Shown here one piece after another: positions 7,996-16,547 of a stretch of 64,000 bases of DNA (the first letter of the stretch is position 1; every line of letters starts with the position of its first letter). A program made the translations under genes and the position numbers. Below the pieces are notes generated by a model. It did not search any database, was not told where the DNA came from, and saw only the letters and a list, made by a program, of their open reading frames with translations. The stretch comes from Streptomyces ruber (lineage in GTDB: Bacteria > Actinomycetota > Actinomycetes > Streptomycetales > Streptomycetaceae), in contig NZ_BMQK01000012.1 of the NCBI RefSeq assembly GCF_014648075.1, positions 124,001 through 188,000 on the forward strand, in the 5' to 3' direction.

Positions 7996-8670
7996 ATGAC
8001 GACCTTCCAGCGCGCGCGCAGTGAGGAGCAGCGCGGGATACGGCGCCAGGCCATCCTCGACACCACCGCCGCCATGCTCGAGGAGATGTCCATCGGCGAG
8101 GTCAGCCTGAACGAGCTGAGCCGCCGCGTCGGGCTGGCGAAGTCCAATGTGCTGCGCTATTTCGAATCGCGTGAGGCGATCCTGCTGGAGCTGCTCGACC
8201 GTGCCTGGCGGCAGTGGGTGGCCGACCTGCCTGCCCTGGTGCACGCCGGCATCGACCAGGACGCTCCGGTGAGCCGGCGTGCAGAGCAGTTCGCCGCCGT
8301 CATCGCGGGCTCCCTCGCCCGACGCCGGGTCCTGTGCGACCTGCTGAGCGCGCAGGCGGGCGTACTGGAACACAACGTCTCCCCGCAGGTGGCCGCCCGC
8401 TATAAGCGCGCGGCCGTGGCCAACGTCGCCGACATCGCGGCGTTGGCCCACCAGCACCTACCTGAGCTGGGCGACAGCGCACCGCAGTTGACCGCAGCCA
8501 TGATCATGGCCGTCGGCGCCGTGTGGACACACGCACGGCCCTCCCCGGCGATGCTCGCCGCCTACGAAGCCGACCCCTCACTCACCGCGTTCAAGCTGGA
8601 CTTCGTGACTGCCCTGCAGGAGATGCTGGCCACGCTCACCGCGGGCACCATCGCCCGCGCCTCCGCCTGA
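7996..8670 (+). CDS. TetR-family transcriptional regulator
   Basis: A 224-residue protein with a TetR N-terminal HTH (EVSLNELSRRVGLAKSNVLR followed by YFESREAILLELL) at about residues 33-66 and an all-helical C-terminal ligand-binding region. ATG 7996 lies next to three palindromes that are probably its own operators, and it is divergent from a SnoaL-like gene followed by an SDR gene; it probably repressed those two enzymes. The ligand is unknown. The frameshift in the SnoaL-like gene suggests the regulated pathway is partly lost. Confidence 0.85.
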   Translation: MTTFQRARSEEQRGIRRQAILDTTAAMLEEMSIGEVSLNELSRRVGLAKSNVLRYFESREAILLELLDRAWRQWVADLPALVHAGIDQDAPVSRRAEQFAAVIAGSLARRRVLCDLLSAQAGVLEHNVSPQVAARYKRAAVANVADIAALAHQHLPELGDSAPQLTAAMIMAVGAVWTHARPSPAMLAAYEADPSLTAFKLDFVTALQEMLATLTAGTIARASA

Positions 8671-9022
8671 GCCCGGTCCTGCCCCACTCGCCTTGGAACT
8701 TCCGCGCGCGTCATCACCAAGGTTTCGGCACGAGAGAACGCTGACCGAAACATGATCATCAGCCCGGTGGCCGGTACTCGTGACCACGGGGCCGCTGCCA
8801 CCTGAACGTCGCGCACGTCACGCCGTACCGGCCGCATATCTGGCCGAAAGGCGGTTCTTGACGCAGCGCGGACGGGCCTGTCGTGACGGTCGGCGGGGTG
8901 AGCCGGGGGCCGCTAGTCCGCCGACCCAATCCTGTCGGGATACACAAGCGCCGAGACGCAGCTGATCACCGGCTGGATCAGCTCCAACTGCTCATCCGTC
9001 AAGTCGCTCAGGCGACTTACTG
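8671..9022. other. Intergenic stretch with hairpin and IS5-type relic
   Basis: No intact gene. A 9-bp stem (GGTCGGCGG at 8888-8896 with CCGCCGACC at 8918-8926) could terminate transcription. On the minus strand 8933-9018 encodes SDLTDEQLELIQPVI and a short tail, resembling the N-terminus of IS5-type transposases, and includes the palindrome AAGTCGC-TCAG-GCGACTT (9001-9018). It ends where the terminal repeat of the next element begins. Confidence 0.45.
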
Positions 9023-9121
9023 CTCCAGCCGTAGATCGTGATCCTGTGGGCGGGGCTGGGATCAGGCGGCCGTATCGATATCGGATCGCGTGAGGTGGTC
9101 GCCCGCTGGCACGCTGCCCCC

Positions 9122-9676
9122 ATGGATCACGCAGAAGTACTGCTCATCGGAGGACGAGCTGGTGTCGGCAAGACGACGGTGGGGTGGGAGGTTTCGGCGT
9201 TACTGCGCTCCGAGGCGGTCGCTCACGCGATCATCGATGGTGACTTCATGGGGCAGGTGCATCCGGCTCCAGAGGGAGACCCTCACCGCGCGGAGATCAC
9301 CGAGAGCAATCTGACTGCCGTGTGGGCGAACTTCGCCCAGCGCGGCTACCGGCGCCTGATCTATACGAACACCATGAGTGTGCTGCCGGAGGCGACGGGC
9401 ATGTTCGAGCGTGCCATGGGGGCCGGAGCGGGGATCATACGAGTCCTGCTCACCGCCTCCGATGAAACCGCCCGCGAGCGGCTGGTGGGACGAGAACTCG
9501 GCTCAGAGCTGGAGCAGGAGCTGGAAGGAAGTGTCCGAAAGGCACGGCTCCTGGACCAGCGAGCCCCCGCGGAGACCGTGCGAGTGACGACAGACGGACG
9601 GCTCGTCGCTGACATCGCGCGGGAGGTAGTTGCCGCCACCGGTTGGGCCGGGCCTCACTTCGCTCGCCGATCATGA
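9122..9676 (+). CDS. P-loop kinase-like/AAA protein (passenger in IS)
   Basis: From ATG 9122 a 184-residue protein begins with a beta strand and Walker A motif, VLLIGGRAGVGKTTVGWEV, with K17 as phosphate-binding lysine. A likely substrate or Mg2+ Asp pair lies in AIIDGDFMGQVHP, a second strand ends YRRLIYTNTM, and a lid-like helix has ARERLVGRELGSELEQELE. The layout matches small nucleotide, shikimate or chloramphenicol-phosphotransferase-like kinases; the phosphate acceptor is unknown. The frame extends up to 9038, but the ATG start matches family length. It is intact, unlike the transposase beside it, and both lie between the same 21-bp inverted repeats, suggesting selection for the passenger. 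Confidence 0.7.
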   Translation: MDHAEVLLIGGRAGVGKTTVGWEVSALLRSEAVAHAIIDGDFMGQVHPAPEGDPHRAEITESNLTAVWANFAQRGYRRLIYTNTMSVLPEATGMFERAMGAGAGIIRVLLTASDETARERLVGRELGSELEQELEGSVRKARLLDQRAPAETVRVTTDGRLVADIAREVVAATGWAGPHFARRS

Positions 9677-9713
9677 TCGTTGATGGGCTGGTCCGGGAAC
9701 GGCACGGCCACCG

Positions 9714-11052
9714 GTGATCATCAGTGCGAAGACAGAAGATCAGTCGGTGGCCGCAGGTCACAGCATAGATCCTGCCCGTTGGCAGGACATGTTCGAGTTC
9801 CTGATGGGCCGCATCCTCGCCGCGGTTCGCGCGGGTGGAATCACGGCGCCGGGCACGGGAGTTCGTCCTTGGCCTGTTGCCGGACCTGCCGCGCAAGAAC
9901 TGCTGGACGCTCGCCGAGCATGCCGAACGCGACCCCGGACGGCTTGCAGCATTTGCTGTCCAGGGCCAGGTGGGATGCCGATGCGGTCCGCGACGACCCC
10001 CGCGGCCGTCGATGAGCCCGGCGATCTCAAGAAGGGCACCGCCACGGTCGGGGTCCAGCGCCAGTACACCGGCACCGCCGGACGCATCGAAAACAGCCGG
10101 GTCGCCGTCTACCTCGCCTGCTCCACCCCGCGCGGCCACGCGGCGATCGACCGGGAACTGTATGTTCCGCGCTCTTGGGCCCAGGACACGGCCCGCTGCC
10201 AGGCCGCCGGGATACCCGAGACCGTGCGCTTCGCCACGGAACCCGCACTCGCCGCCCGCATGATCGGCCGCCACTCGGTCGCCGAGCGTGTCGGCGTGGC
10301 CATGGGCGAGGTGCTGCCCGGGGCGCCCTGGACGCCGGTGTCCTCGTGTCCTGGGTGGCCGGCGACGAGGTCTACGGGAGCGACCCGCACCTGCGGGCCG
10401 CGCTGGAGCACCGGCAGCTCGGCTACGTCCTCGCCGTCGCCCGCGACCACCGGATCACCACCCGCGCGGGCAAATCCGCGCCGACACCCTGGTCAAGAGG
10501 CTCCCGAAACGGGCCTGGCAGAAGCTCTCCGCCGGGGCCGGAGCCAAGGGACATCGCTGCTACGACCGGGCCCTGGCCGACATCGCCAGCGAGGGGTCCG
10601 GCCACCGGCATCTGCTCGTCCGCCGCAATCGCAGCACCGGCGAACTCTCCTTCTGCCGCTGCTACTCGGCAACCCGAGTACCGCTGCCCACCCTCGCGAA
10701 GGTGGCCGGCCGCAGACGGACCGCCGAAGCGACCTTCCAGTCCGGCAAGGGTCTGGCCGGGCTGGACCAGCACCAGGTCAGACGCTGGACGTCCTGGCAC
10801 CGCTGGGTCACCCTCGCCATGCTCGTCCATGCCTTCCTCGCCACGGCCACCGCCCACGAACGTGCTCACGCACCCGCCGCCGAAGACCTGATCCCACTGA
10901 CCTGCAATGAGATCCAGCACCTGTTCACCACACTCGTCACCCAGCCCACCCACACAGCCGCACACCGGCTGCGCTGGTCCAACTGTCGACGCCGCCATCA
11001 GGCCCGGTCTCGCACCTGCCACTACCAGCGCCAAGCCGTCTACCAGCCATAA
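9714..11052 (+). pseudogene. IS701-family transposase with multiple frameshifts
   Basis: The transposase can be followed through all three frames: AAGHSIDPARWQDMFEFLMG, REFVLGLLPDLPRKNCWTLAE, LSRARWDADAVRDD, VGVQRQYTGTAGRIENSRVA, SWVAGDEVYGSDPHLRAALE, then KLSAGAGAKGHRCYDRALAD and FQSGKGLAGLDQHQVRRW to a stop at 11052. At least five frame changes are needed, so it is inactive. It is related to but distinct from the IS701 copy at 4213-5290, which also contains the GVQRQYTGTAGR block. Confidence 0.85.
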
Positions 11053-11275
11053 AGATCACGATCTACGGCTGGAGTATCACGCTCGATGCGGACAAGACAG
11101 CGCCCTCCGGAAGAACAAGCAATGACGCTGACGAGCGATACTGAACGCCAGGAAAAGGGCTGCGGTCGCCGCCCCGGGAGCCGGTCACGCCGGAGCGGCC
11201 CGCCCGCCCTTCGCGTAACCCATGGATAGCTCCTGAAGGGGCCTCTGATCAGCGGGCCGCGTTGCTACGCCGCCC

Positions 11276-11497
11276 ATGGCGAGGCACATCGAGGTCCCGG
11301 TGGACGACGCCGCGTACGAGGTGCTCGAAGAGGAGGCCGCCCGCGCCGGTATCACCGTGCCGGAGCTGGTCGGCCAGGTGCTCGCGCACGACCTCGACAT
11401 GCGCCGGTTCCTCGCGGCCGCCGCCCACTTCGCCGCCGCCTGGGGCCCCGCGTTCGACGCGGAGTTCGGCCCGGCCCACCTCGGCGCCGCCGCGTGA
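11276..11497 (+). CDS. Antitoxin-like protein of a Fic/Doc toxin module
   Basis: A 73-residue protein starting MARHIEVPVDDAAYEVLEEE, with a short beta strand then helices (ARAGITVPELVGQVLAHDLD), as in ribbon-helix-helix antitoxins that precede Fic/Doc toxins in Streptomyces. The C-terminal half is Ala/Phe-rich (FLAAAAHFAAAWGPAFDAEF) and probably wraps the toxin. Its stop overlaps the GTG start of a toxin gene (GTGA at 11494-11497), the translational coupling expected of the module. The toxin is truncated, so this antitoxin is an orphan. No strong ribosome site precedes ATG 11276. Confidence 0.65.
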   Translation: MARHIEVPVDDAAYEVLEEEAARAGITVPELVGQVLAHDLDMRRFLAAAAHFAAAWGPAFDAEFGPAHLGAAA

Positions 11498-11598
11498 TCC
11501 TCCACATCGACCGGGCGTGGCTCCTGGACGTCGCGCACCAGCATCTCCGAAGCGACCCGGACGTCACCGACTACGGCTTCTCTGAACTAACTGAATAG
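11494..11598 (+). pseudogene. Truncated Doc/Fic-family toxin (34 aa)
   Basis: Starts at GTG 11494, overlapping the antitoxin stop by four bases. The first residues ILHIDRAWLLDVAHQHL and DPDVTDYG are the characteristic N-terminus of Streptomyces Doc-type (Fic fold) death-on-curing toxins, which are normally about 125 residues. After TDYG the frame runs into unrelated codons and stops at TAG 11596-11598. The catalytic HPFxxGNKR segment is absent, so the product cannot modify EF-Tu. The breakpoint lies near 11577. Confidence 0.75.
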
Positions 11599-11699
11599 CC
11601 TCCGAGTGAGGGATCCACGTTCGCACTTCGCTTCCGGCGAGGTGCTTCTTTGTTTCTGGGGCCGGGTCTGTGTCGGTGGCTCCTGTTAAGGTCCGCGCC

Positions 11700-12284
11700 G
11701 TGAACTCAACCGATCATCTGCTCGCATTGATCCGGGACATTCCGGACGTCGCTGACCTGCTGCATTCCTCCTTCGAGTTCGGCATCTTCCGCAATGAACA
11801 CGGTGAGGCGGTCCGCGCGGCCTCCGGCGCCTCGCTGGAGCCCATCGCTGGCGACTGGGCCGGCGGGACCTTCTTCCTGTGCCATGACGAAGACGGGCGA
11901 CGCCCCGTGATCTATGCCAGCTCCGAGGGTCAGGGCGGCCTGATCGCAGATGACTTGAAGCAAGCGTTGGAGATCATCACTGGTCTGGCTGTGTGGCAGG
12001 ACTGCCTGAAGTTCTCGGGCAGCGGAAGGCTGGAGGCCATGGAAGCCGCTGCTGTACTCCTCGAAAAGGATCGAGTCAGCGACGAGCCTGCGATCGTGGA
12101 CCATCGGGCGCAGGTTGCTGCCGCCTTGTCGCTGGACCAAATGCCCATGTCCGAACTCGTCGCCCGACTGAGGAGCGCGGTGATGAGGACGGAACCGGAC
12201 CACCTGGTAGTCACTGAGTCCGGGGATGAGTACGAGTCACTCTTTGGAGAGTTCGTGCCCACCGACAACCCGGGCTGGCGATGA
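11700..12284 (+). CDS. SMI1/KNR4 (SUKH)-like hypothetical protein
   Basis: A protein of 194 residues from GTG 11700 (AAGG 9-12 bases upstream), or 204 from GTG 11670. It contains ASLEPIAGDWAGGTFFLCHD, RPVIYASSEGQGGLIADDLK and ITGLAVWQDCLKFSG, a pattern seen in SUKH-superfamily immunity-like proteins: the G-G-xFFLC strand pair and a terminal W-D-C-L-K block. The C-terminal acidic region (DEYESLFGEFVPTDN) is typical. SUKH proteins often neutralise toxins of neighbouring polymorphic systems, but no toxin gene is next to it; an IS630 relic follows. Assignment is by pattern only. Confidence 0.5.
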   Translation: MNSTDHLLALIRDIPDVADLLHSSFEFGIFRNEHGEAVRAASGASLEPIAGDWAGGTFFLCHDEDGRRPVIYASSEGQGGLIADDLKQALEIITGLAVWQDCLKFSGSGRLEAMEAAAVLLEKDRVSDEPAIVDHRAQVAAALSLDQMPMSELVARLRSAVMRTEPDHLVVTESGDEYESLFGEFVPTDNPGWR

Positions 12285-12298
12285 GCCGAGCCCGGGCT

Positions 12299-13509
12299 AG
12301 TGCTGTGACCAAATAGGTTCGCCGGGTTGGTAGTTGGAGCGGTTGGATGGGCGGTGACGTCCATTCCGACCGTTGGAGGTGTGGTGGCCGAGCCTGTGCG
12401 GGTGCGCAGACTGACCGACCAGGAAGGGCAGAAGCTGCAGCAGATCGTGCGCCGGGGCAGTACCAGCTCGGTGCGCTATCGCCGGGCGATGATGCTGCTG
12501 GCGTCCGCCGGCGGAAACCGCGTACCGGTGATCGCCCAGCTGGTCCAGGCCGACGAGGACACGGTGCGGGAGGTGATCCACCGGTTCAACGAGATCGGCC
12601 TGGCCTGCCTGGACCCTCAACGGGCGGGAGGCCGTCCCCGCCTGCTCACCCCTGACGACGAAGACTTCGTGATCCAGACGGCCACCACCCGCCCCACCAA
12701 ACTCGGCCAGCCCTCCACCCGCTGGTCGATCCGCAAACTCGCCGCCTACCTGCGCCGCGTCCACGGACGCATCATGCATCGGCCGCGAAGCCTTACGCTG
12801 CCTGCTCCGCCGCCGCGGCATCACCTTCCAGCGCACCAAGACCTGGAAGGAGTCCCCCGACCCGGAGCGCGACGCCAAACTCGACCGGACCGAGCACGTC
12901 CTGGAGCACTTCCCGAACCGGGTCTTTGCCTTCGACGAGTTCGGACCGCTGGGATCCGGCCCACCGCGGGCTCCTGCTGGGCGAAACAGGGCAGGCCCGA
13001 CCGCCTGCCGGCGACCTACCGCCGCACCCACGGTGTGACCTACTTCCACGGCTGCTACTCCGTGGGCGACGACCGGCTGTGGGGCGTCAACCGGCGCCGC
13101 AAGGGCACCGCCAACACCCTGGCCGCGCTGAAGTCGATCCGAGCCGCCCGACCCGACGGAGCCCCGATCTACATCATCCTGGACAACCTCTCCGCACACA
13201 CCGGCGCGGACATCCGCCGCTGGGCGAAGAAGAACAAAATCGAGTCGTGCTTCACCCCGACCTACGCCTCCTGGGCCAACCCGATCGAGGCCCACTTCGG
13301 CCCGCTGCGGCAGTTCACCCGGGCCAACTCAAACCACCGCAGCCACCCCGCGCAGACCCAGGCCCTGCACGCCTATCTGCGCTGGCGCAACGCCAACGCC
13401 CGCCATCCCGACATCCTGGCCGCTCAACGCCGAGAACGAGCCCGCATCCGCAGCGAGAAGAGCATTCGCTGGGGCGGACGCCCGCTCACTGGCACGGCCT
13501 GACAGCACT
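12299..13509. mobile_element. IS630-family element, inactive
   Basis: Short inverted ends AGTGCTGT (12299-12306) and ACAGCACT (13502-13509) flank an IS630 transposase gene that almost fills the segment. The right repeat overlaps the end of the transposase gene. The repeats are only 8-10 bp, so the edges are approximate. Confidence 0.55.
12384..13502 (+). pseudogene. IS630-family transposase with two compensating frameshifts
   Basis: The frame is open from GTG 12381/12384 (GGAGGT just upstream) to TGA 13502. HTH region: VRRGSTSSVRYRRAMMLLAS and RFNEIGLACLDPQRAGGRPR. The second and third catalytic residues are present in IILDNLSAHTG and ASWANPIEAHFGPLRQF. Between about 12775 and 12955 the correct frame is one over: IGREALRCLLRRRGITFQRT and NRVFAFDEFGPLG, including the first catalytic Asp (FDEFGP). 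The full-length open frame would therefore make a protein with about 60 wrong residues and no first Asp. Two small indels explain it. Confidence 0.8.
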
Positions 13510-13511
13510 GC

Positions 13512-14420
13512 GTGCACATCGCCTCCGACCTATCGAAGGATCCACAGGTCGCACCCGTGAGCATCCGTACGACGCATCGCGCTCTGCTGAGCCGTCTGCT
13601 GCCCGACGACAAACCGAACGACCTTGCAGTACGTCAGGGGCAATTCCACATCGTGGTCATCGGCACAGACCGCGTCGTGTGCCTGCCCCGCACCCGGGCA
13701 GCGGCCGCCCGGCTGCCCCAGCGGGCGGCCGCACTACACGCACTCGCCGGCCTCGATCTCGGCTTCCGCACACCTGAGCCGCTGCTCCAGGGCGGCGCCC
13801 ACGGCACCGACGAGCCACCGTTCCTGGTACTCAGCCGCATTCCTGGAGAACCGCTGGAGACCGACGCCCTCAACGATGCCCAAGTGGTCGACACCGTGGC
13901 GGCGCAGTACGCCACGCTGTTGTCCGGCCTGGCCCGTGCCGGCACCGACGAGACCGTACGATCAGTTCTCCCTCAGGCTCCAGAAGGCCAGTGGCGGCGG
14001 TTCGCGGAGAACGTGCGCGCGGAGCTGTTCCCGCTCATGTCCGACAGCGGACGCCTACGGGCCGAGCGGGAACTCACAGCACTCGACGGCCTTCCCCACC
14101 TCACCCGAGCAGTGGTGCATGGCGACCTCGGTGCCGAAAACGTCCTATGGGAGTGGGCGCACGGCCTGCCGCACCTCTCCGGAGTAATCGATTGGGACGA
14201 TGTCACACTCAGCGACCCGGCCGAGGACCTCGCAGCCATCGGCGCCAGCTACGGCCCTGAGCTCCTGGAGCGGGTGCTCGCCCTGGGCAGCTGGTCAAAT
14301 CACCGACTCCTTACCCGCATCGCCGCGATCCGCGGCACATTCGCCCTGCAGCAAGCCCTCTACGCAATCCGCGACGGCGACGAAGAAGAACTCGCGGACG
14401 GCCTGGCCTACTACCGCTGA
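13512..14420 (+). CDS. Aminoglycoside-phosphotransferase-like (APH) family protein
   Basis: A kinase-fold phosphotransferase of 287-302 residues depending on start (GTG 13512 or, more likely, GTG 13557, VSIRTTHRALL). The catalytic loop VVHGDLGAENVLWEW contains the Asp and Asn of the HxDxxxxN motif, and the Mg2+-binding segment is GVIDWDDVTLSDPAED. The N-lobe has the expected strands (GQFHIVVIGTDRVVCLPRT, with Lys replaced by Arg/Cys in this region). Members phosphorylate aminoglycosides, macrolides, choline or other hydroxyl substrates; the substrate is unknown here. It lies between two IS630 elements, a typical setting for a mobilised resistance-like gene. Confidence 0.8.
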   Translation: MHIASDLSKDPQVAPVSIRTTHRALLSRLLPDDKPNDLAVRQGQFHIVVIGTDRVVCLPRTRAAAARLPQRAAALHALAGLDLGFRTPEPLLQGGAHGTDEPPFLVLSRIPGEPLETDALNDAQVVDTVAAQYATLLSGLARAGTDETVRSVLPQAPEGQWRRFAENVRAELFPLMSDSGRLRAERELTALDGLPHLTRAVVHGDLGAENVLWEWAHGLPHLSGVIDWDDVTLSDPAEDLAAIGASYGPELLERVLALGSWSNHRLLTRIAAIRGTFALQQALYAIRDGDEEELADGLAYYR

Positions 14421-14493
14421 GGCACACCGGCACATCCGCATCATCGAGCACTTCACAGCAACAGCAACCCGGTGAACCTATGCGGTCACAGCA

Positions 14494-15656
14494 CTACTGA
14501 GCTTTTCGTTAGTTCTGTGGGTGCAGGGGCTTCAATGGTGTGAGCATGCTGGGGTGTCTTCCGAGTCGCAGCATGCTGTTGCCGATGTCTCCGTTCTGCC
14601 GCTGACGCGGCCGCAGTTGGCCGAGGCCCGCCGCATGCGCGCGGCCGAGTTGTTCGAGCAGAGACGTCCTTCACCCGAGGTGGGCCGGGCCGTGGGGATG
14701 CACCCCGAGAGTGTGCGCCGGTGGAAACGTCTGTGGGAGCAGGGCGGGGCTCAGGCACTGCGGCGCCGGCCCGCCACCGGCCGGCCACCCAAGCTGGACG
14801 ACGCCCAGGTTGAAGCGGTGCGGGTGGCCCTGGAGCTGGGCGCCCGGGCGCACGGGTTCGAAGCGGACCTGTGGACCCTGGAACGGGTCAGCGTGGTGGT
14901 TGAGCGGGTGACCGGGGTGGGACTGGCCCGGGCCTCGGTATGGCGCCTGCTGACCGGGCGGCTGGGGTGGAGTCTGCAGCGGCCCCGGCGTCAGGCCGTC
15001 GAGCGGGACGAGTCAGAGATCGCCCGATGGGTCGCCCAGGAGTGGCCCCGCATCAGAAAAGGGCGGTGAAGAAACGTGCCTGGCTCGTGTTCTTCGACGA
15101 ATCAGGTGTGTCGCTGCTGCCCCAGCTGCGCCGCACCTATGCACCCCGCGGGCGTACTCCCACGCTGCGGCACCGGCTGAACTGGAAACGAGCCGGGATG
15201 GCCGCCGCGCTGGGCTACCACGCCGCGGACCCCGGGCGTGGTCCGCGGCTGTGCTTCCACCTCAGACCGGGCAGCTACGACACCACCTCTCTGATCGAGG
15301 TGCTGGAGCACGTCAAGAGCTTCTACACCGGCGAGTCGGTGGTGTCGGTATGGGACGGACTGTCGGCCCATTGGAGTCGGGGCATGCGGGCCTGGGTGGC
15401 CGAGCAGGACTGGCTCACGCTGGAACGGCTGCCGGCCTATGCACCCGAACTCAACCCGGTGGAAGGGCTGTGGTCAGCCATCAAGGCCCACGAGCTGGCC
15501 AACCTCGCCGGCGACCACCTCGCCGACGTCGCCGACGCGGCCGAACGCGGCATCCACCGGGTGTGCTCCAACGAACAACTCCGGTGGTCCTTCCTCACCC
15601 ACACCGGACTGACAATCCATCCCGAAACACCACAGAACTAACGAAAAGCTCAGTAG
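14494..15656. mobile_element. IS630-family insertion sequence, apparently intact
   Basis: Perfect 27-bp inverted repeats including the TA target: 14494-14520 (CTACTGAGCTTTTCGTTAG...) and 15630-15656 (...CTAACGAAAAGCTCAGTAG). The element proper runs from CTGAGC at 14497 to GCTCAG at 15653, with TA duplicated at 14495-14496 and 15654-15655 as expected for IS630/Tc1 elements. The two ORFs inside can be joined by a -1 frameshift. The identical ends suggest recent insertion. Confidence 0.9.
14521..15641 (+). CDS. IS630-family transposase, two overlapping frames (putative -1 frameshift)
   Basis: ORF A (14521-15069) encodes the HTH region: AELFEQRRPSPEVGRAVGMH, SVRRWKRLWEQGGAQALRRR, ending WPRIRKGR. 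ORF B continues in the -1 frame from about 15055: KKRAWLVFFDESGVSLLPQL (first Asp), VVSVWDGLSAHWSRG (second Asp), LERLPAYAPELNPVEGLWSA (Glu). The switch lies at CAGAAAAGGGCGG (about 15054-15066); the A-run before GGG is a plausible slippery site, and split ORFs are common in Streptomyces IS630 elements. If the shift is not programmed, the gene is a pseudogene; the perfect terminal repeats argue for activity. Confidence 0.8.
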
Positions 15657-15944
15657 ACAACGTTTTCAGTGGCATGCCGTAAGGTCCGTCCCGTGGGTCA
15701 CCGAGTCAAGTGCACCCCTGTAACGCCACTGCAGGCTGCGCGTCTGCACGCCCGGTTGCGCCGTCACCACGCTGATGACCAGGCATATCACCCGCCGGAC
15801 CTCCCGCAGGAGCGGACAGCCGACATTCCGTGAAGCCCAGCGGGACTGATCGTTTTCAAGTTCACGGTCGGCAACTCCACCCGGACCGGCCCAGAGCCGG
15901 CGGGAGCCCACTTCTCCGCGAACTCCCGCGATCCCGCGGCCGGT

Positions 15945-16424
15945 TCAGGAGATGTGCGCGTCCCCGTCCATGCGGTCCTGTGGGCTTCGTTCGCGACTCC
16001 CACTCATCGAGCGGTACATGCCGATCGAACCGTGCGTAGCGGTGTCGGCGAAGCCGAACTTCTCGTACAGGAAGCGCGCGGGTCCGTCCGCGATCAGCGA
16101 GACATATGCGGTAGCGGGTGCCCGGCGTTCCAACTCCTCGACGAGTGCGGCCATGATGCGCTTGCCGAGCCCTCGCCCCTGGTGCGCAGGATGCACGCAT
16201 ATGTCCACTAGCTGGAATGCGGTGCCGCCGTCACCGATGATGCGCCCCATGCCTATGGGCTCTCTTTCGTGATAGAGGACCACCCCGTACCACGTGTTGG
16301 GCAAGGCGAGCGCGACCGCTTCGGGGGCTTTGTCGGAGAGCCCGGCGTCGACGCGCAGGCGGCGGAAGATCTCGACGGAAGGCACATCCGCACGCAATGT
16401 GTAAGGATCGCTAACATGGTTCAT
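15945..16424 (-). CDS. GNAT-family N-acetyltransferase
   Basis: A 159-residue GNAT protein from ATG 16424. The acetyl-CoA pyrophosphate loop is HPAHQGRGLGKRIMAALVEE (Q/RxxGxG/A motif), preceded by the beta-4 strand FQLVDICVHP; motif B ends with ARFLYEKFGFADTATHGSIG, which carries the usual Tyr. N-terminal strands such as WYGVVLYHEREPIGMGRIIG complete the fold. The final ~20 residues are polar and variable. The acceptor is unknown. It is transcribed away from the IS630 element, with about 290 bp of unremarkable DNA between. Confidence 0.85.
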   Translation of the reverse strand: MNHVSDPYTLRADVPSVEIFRRLRVDAGLSDKAPEAVALALPNTWYGVVLYHEREPIGMGRIIGDGGTAFQLVDICVHPAHQGRGLGKRIMAALVEELERRAPATAYVSLIADGPARFLYEKFGFADTATHGSIGMYRSMSGSRERSPQDRMDGDAHIS

Positions 16425-16547
16425 GTATTACATGCTAAGGCGTGTGCCACACCGCGAACAAGCCGCGTACGGCCAACTGGTGAAGTGCTCGGGTCACACC
16501 TCACGGCATGCCCGGATCAGGAACAGGCACCTAGGGAGTGTCGGGGG

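Larger units (their letters stand above)
9023..11074. mobile_element. IS701-type element with passenger gene, 21-bp terminal inverted repeats
   Basis: A perfect 21-bp inverted repeat bounds this 2.05-kb segment: 9023-9043 (starting CTCCAGCCGTAG) and 11054-11074 (ending CTACGGCTGGAG). Inside are, left to right, a P-loop kinase-like gene and an IS701-type transposase whose last codons lie just inside the right repeat. The transposase is decayed, so the element cannot move by itself, but the repeats remain identical. A target-site duplication is not obvious. Confidence 0.7.
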
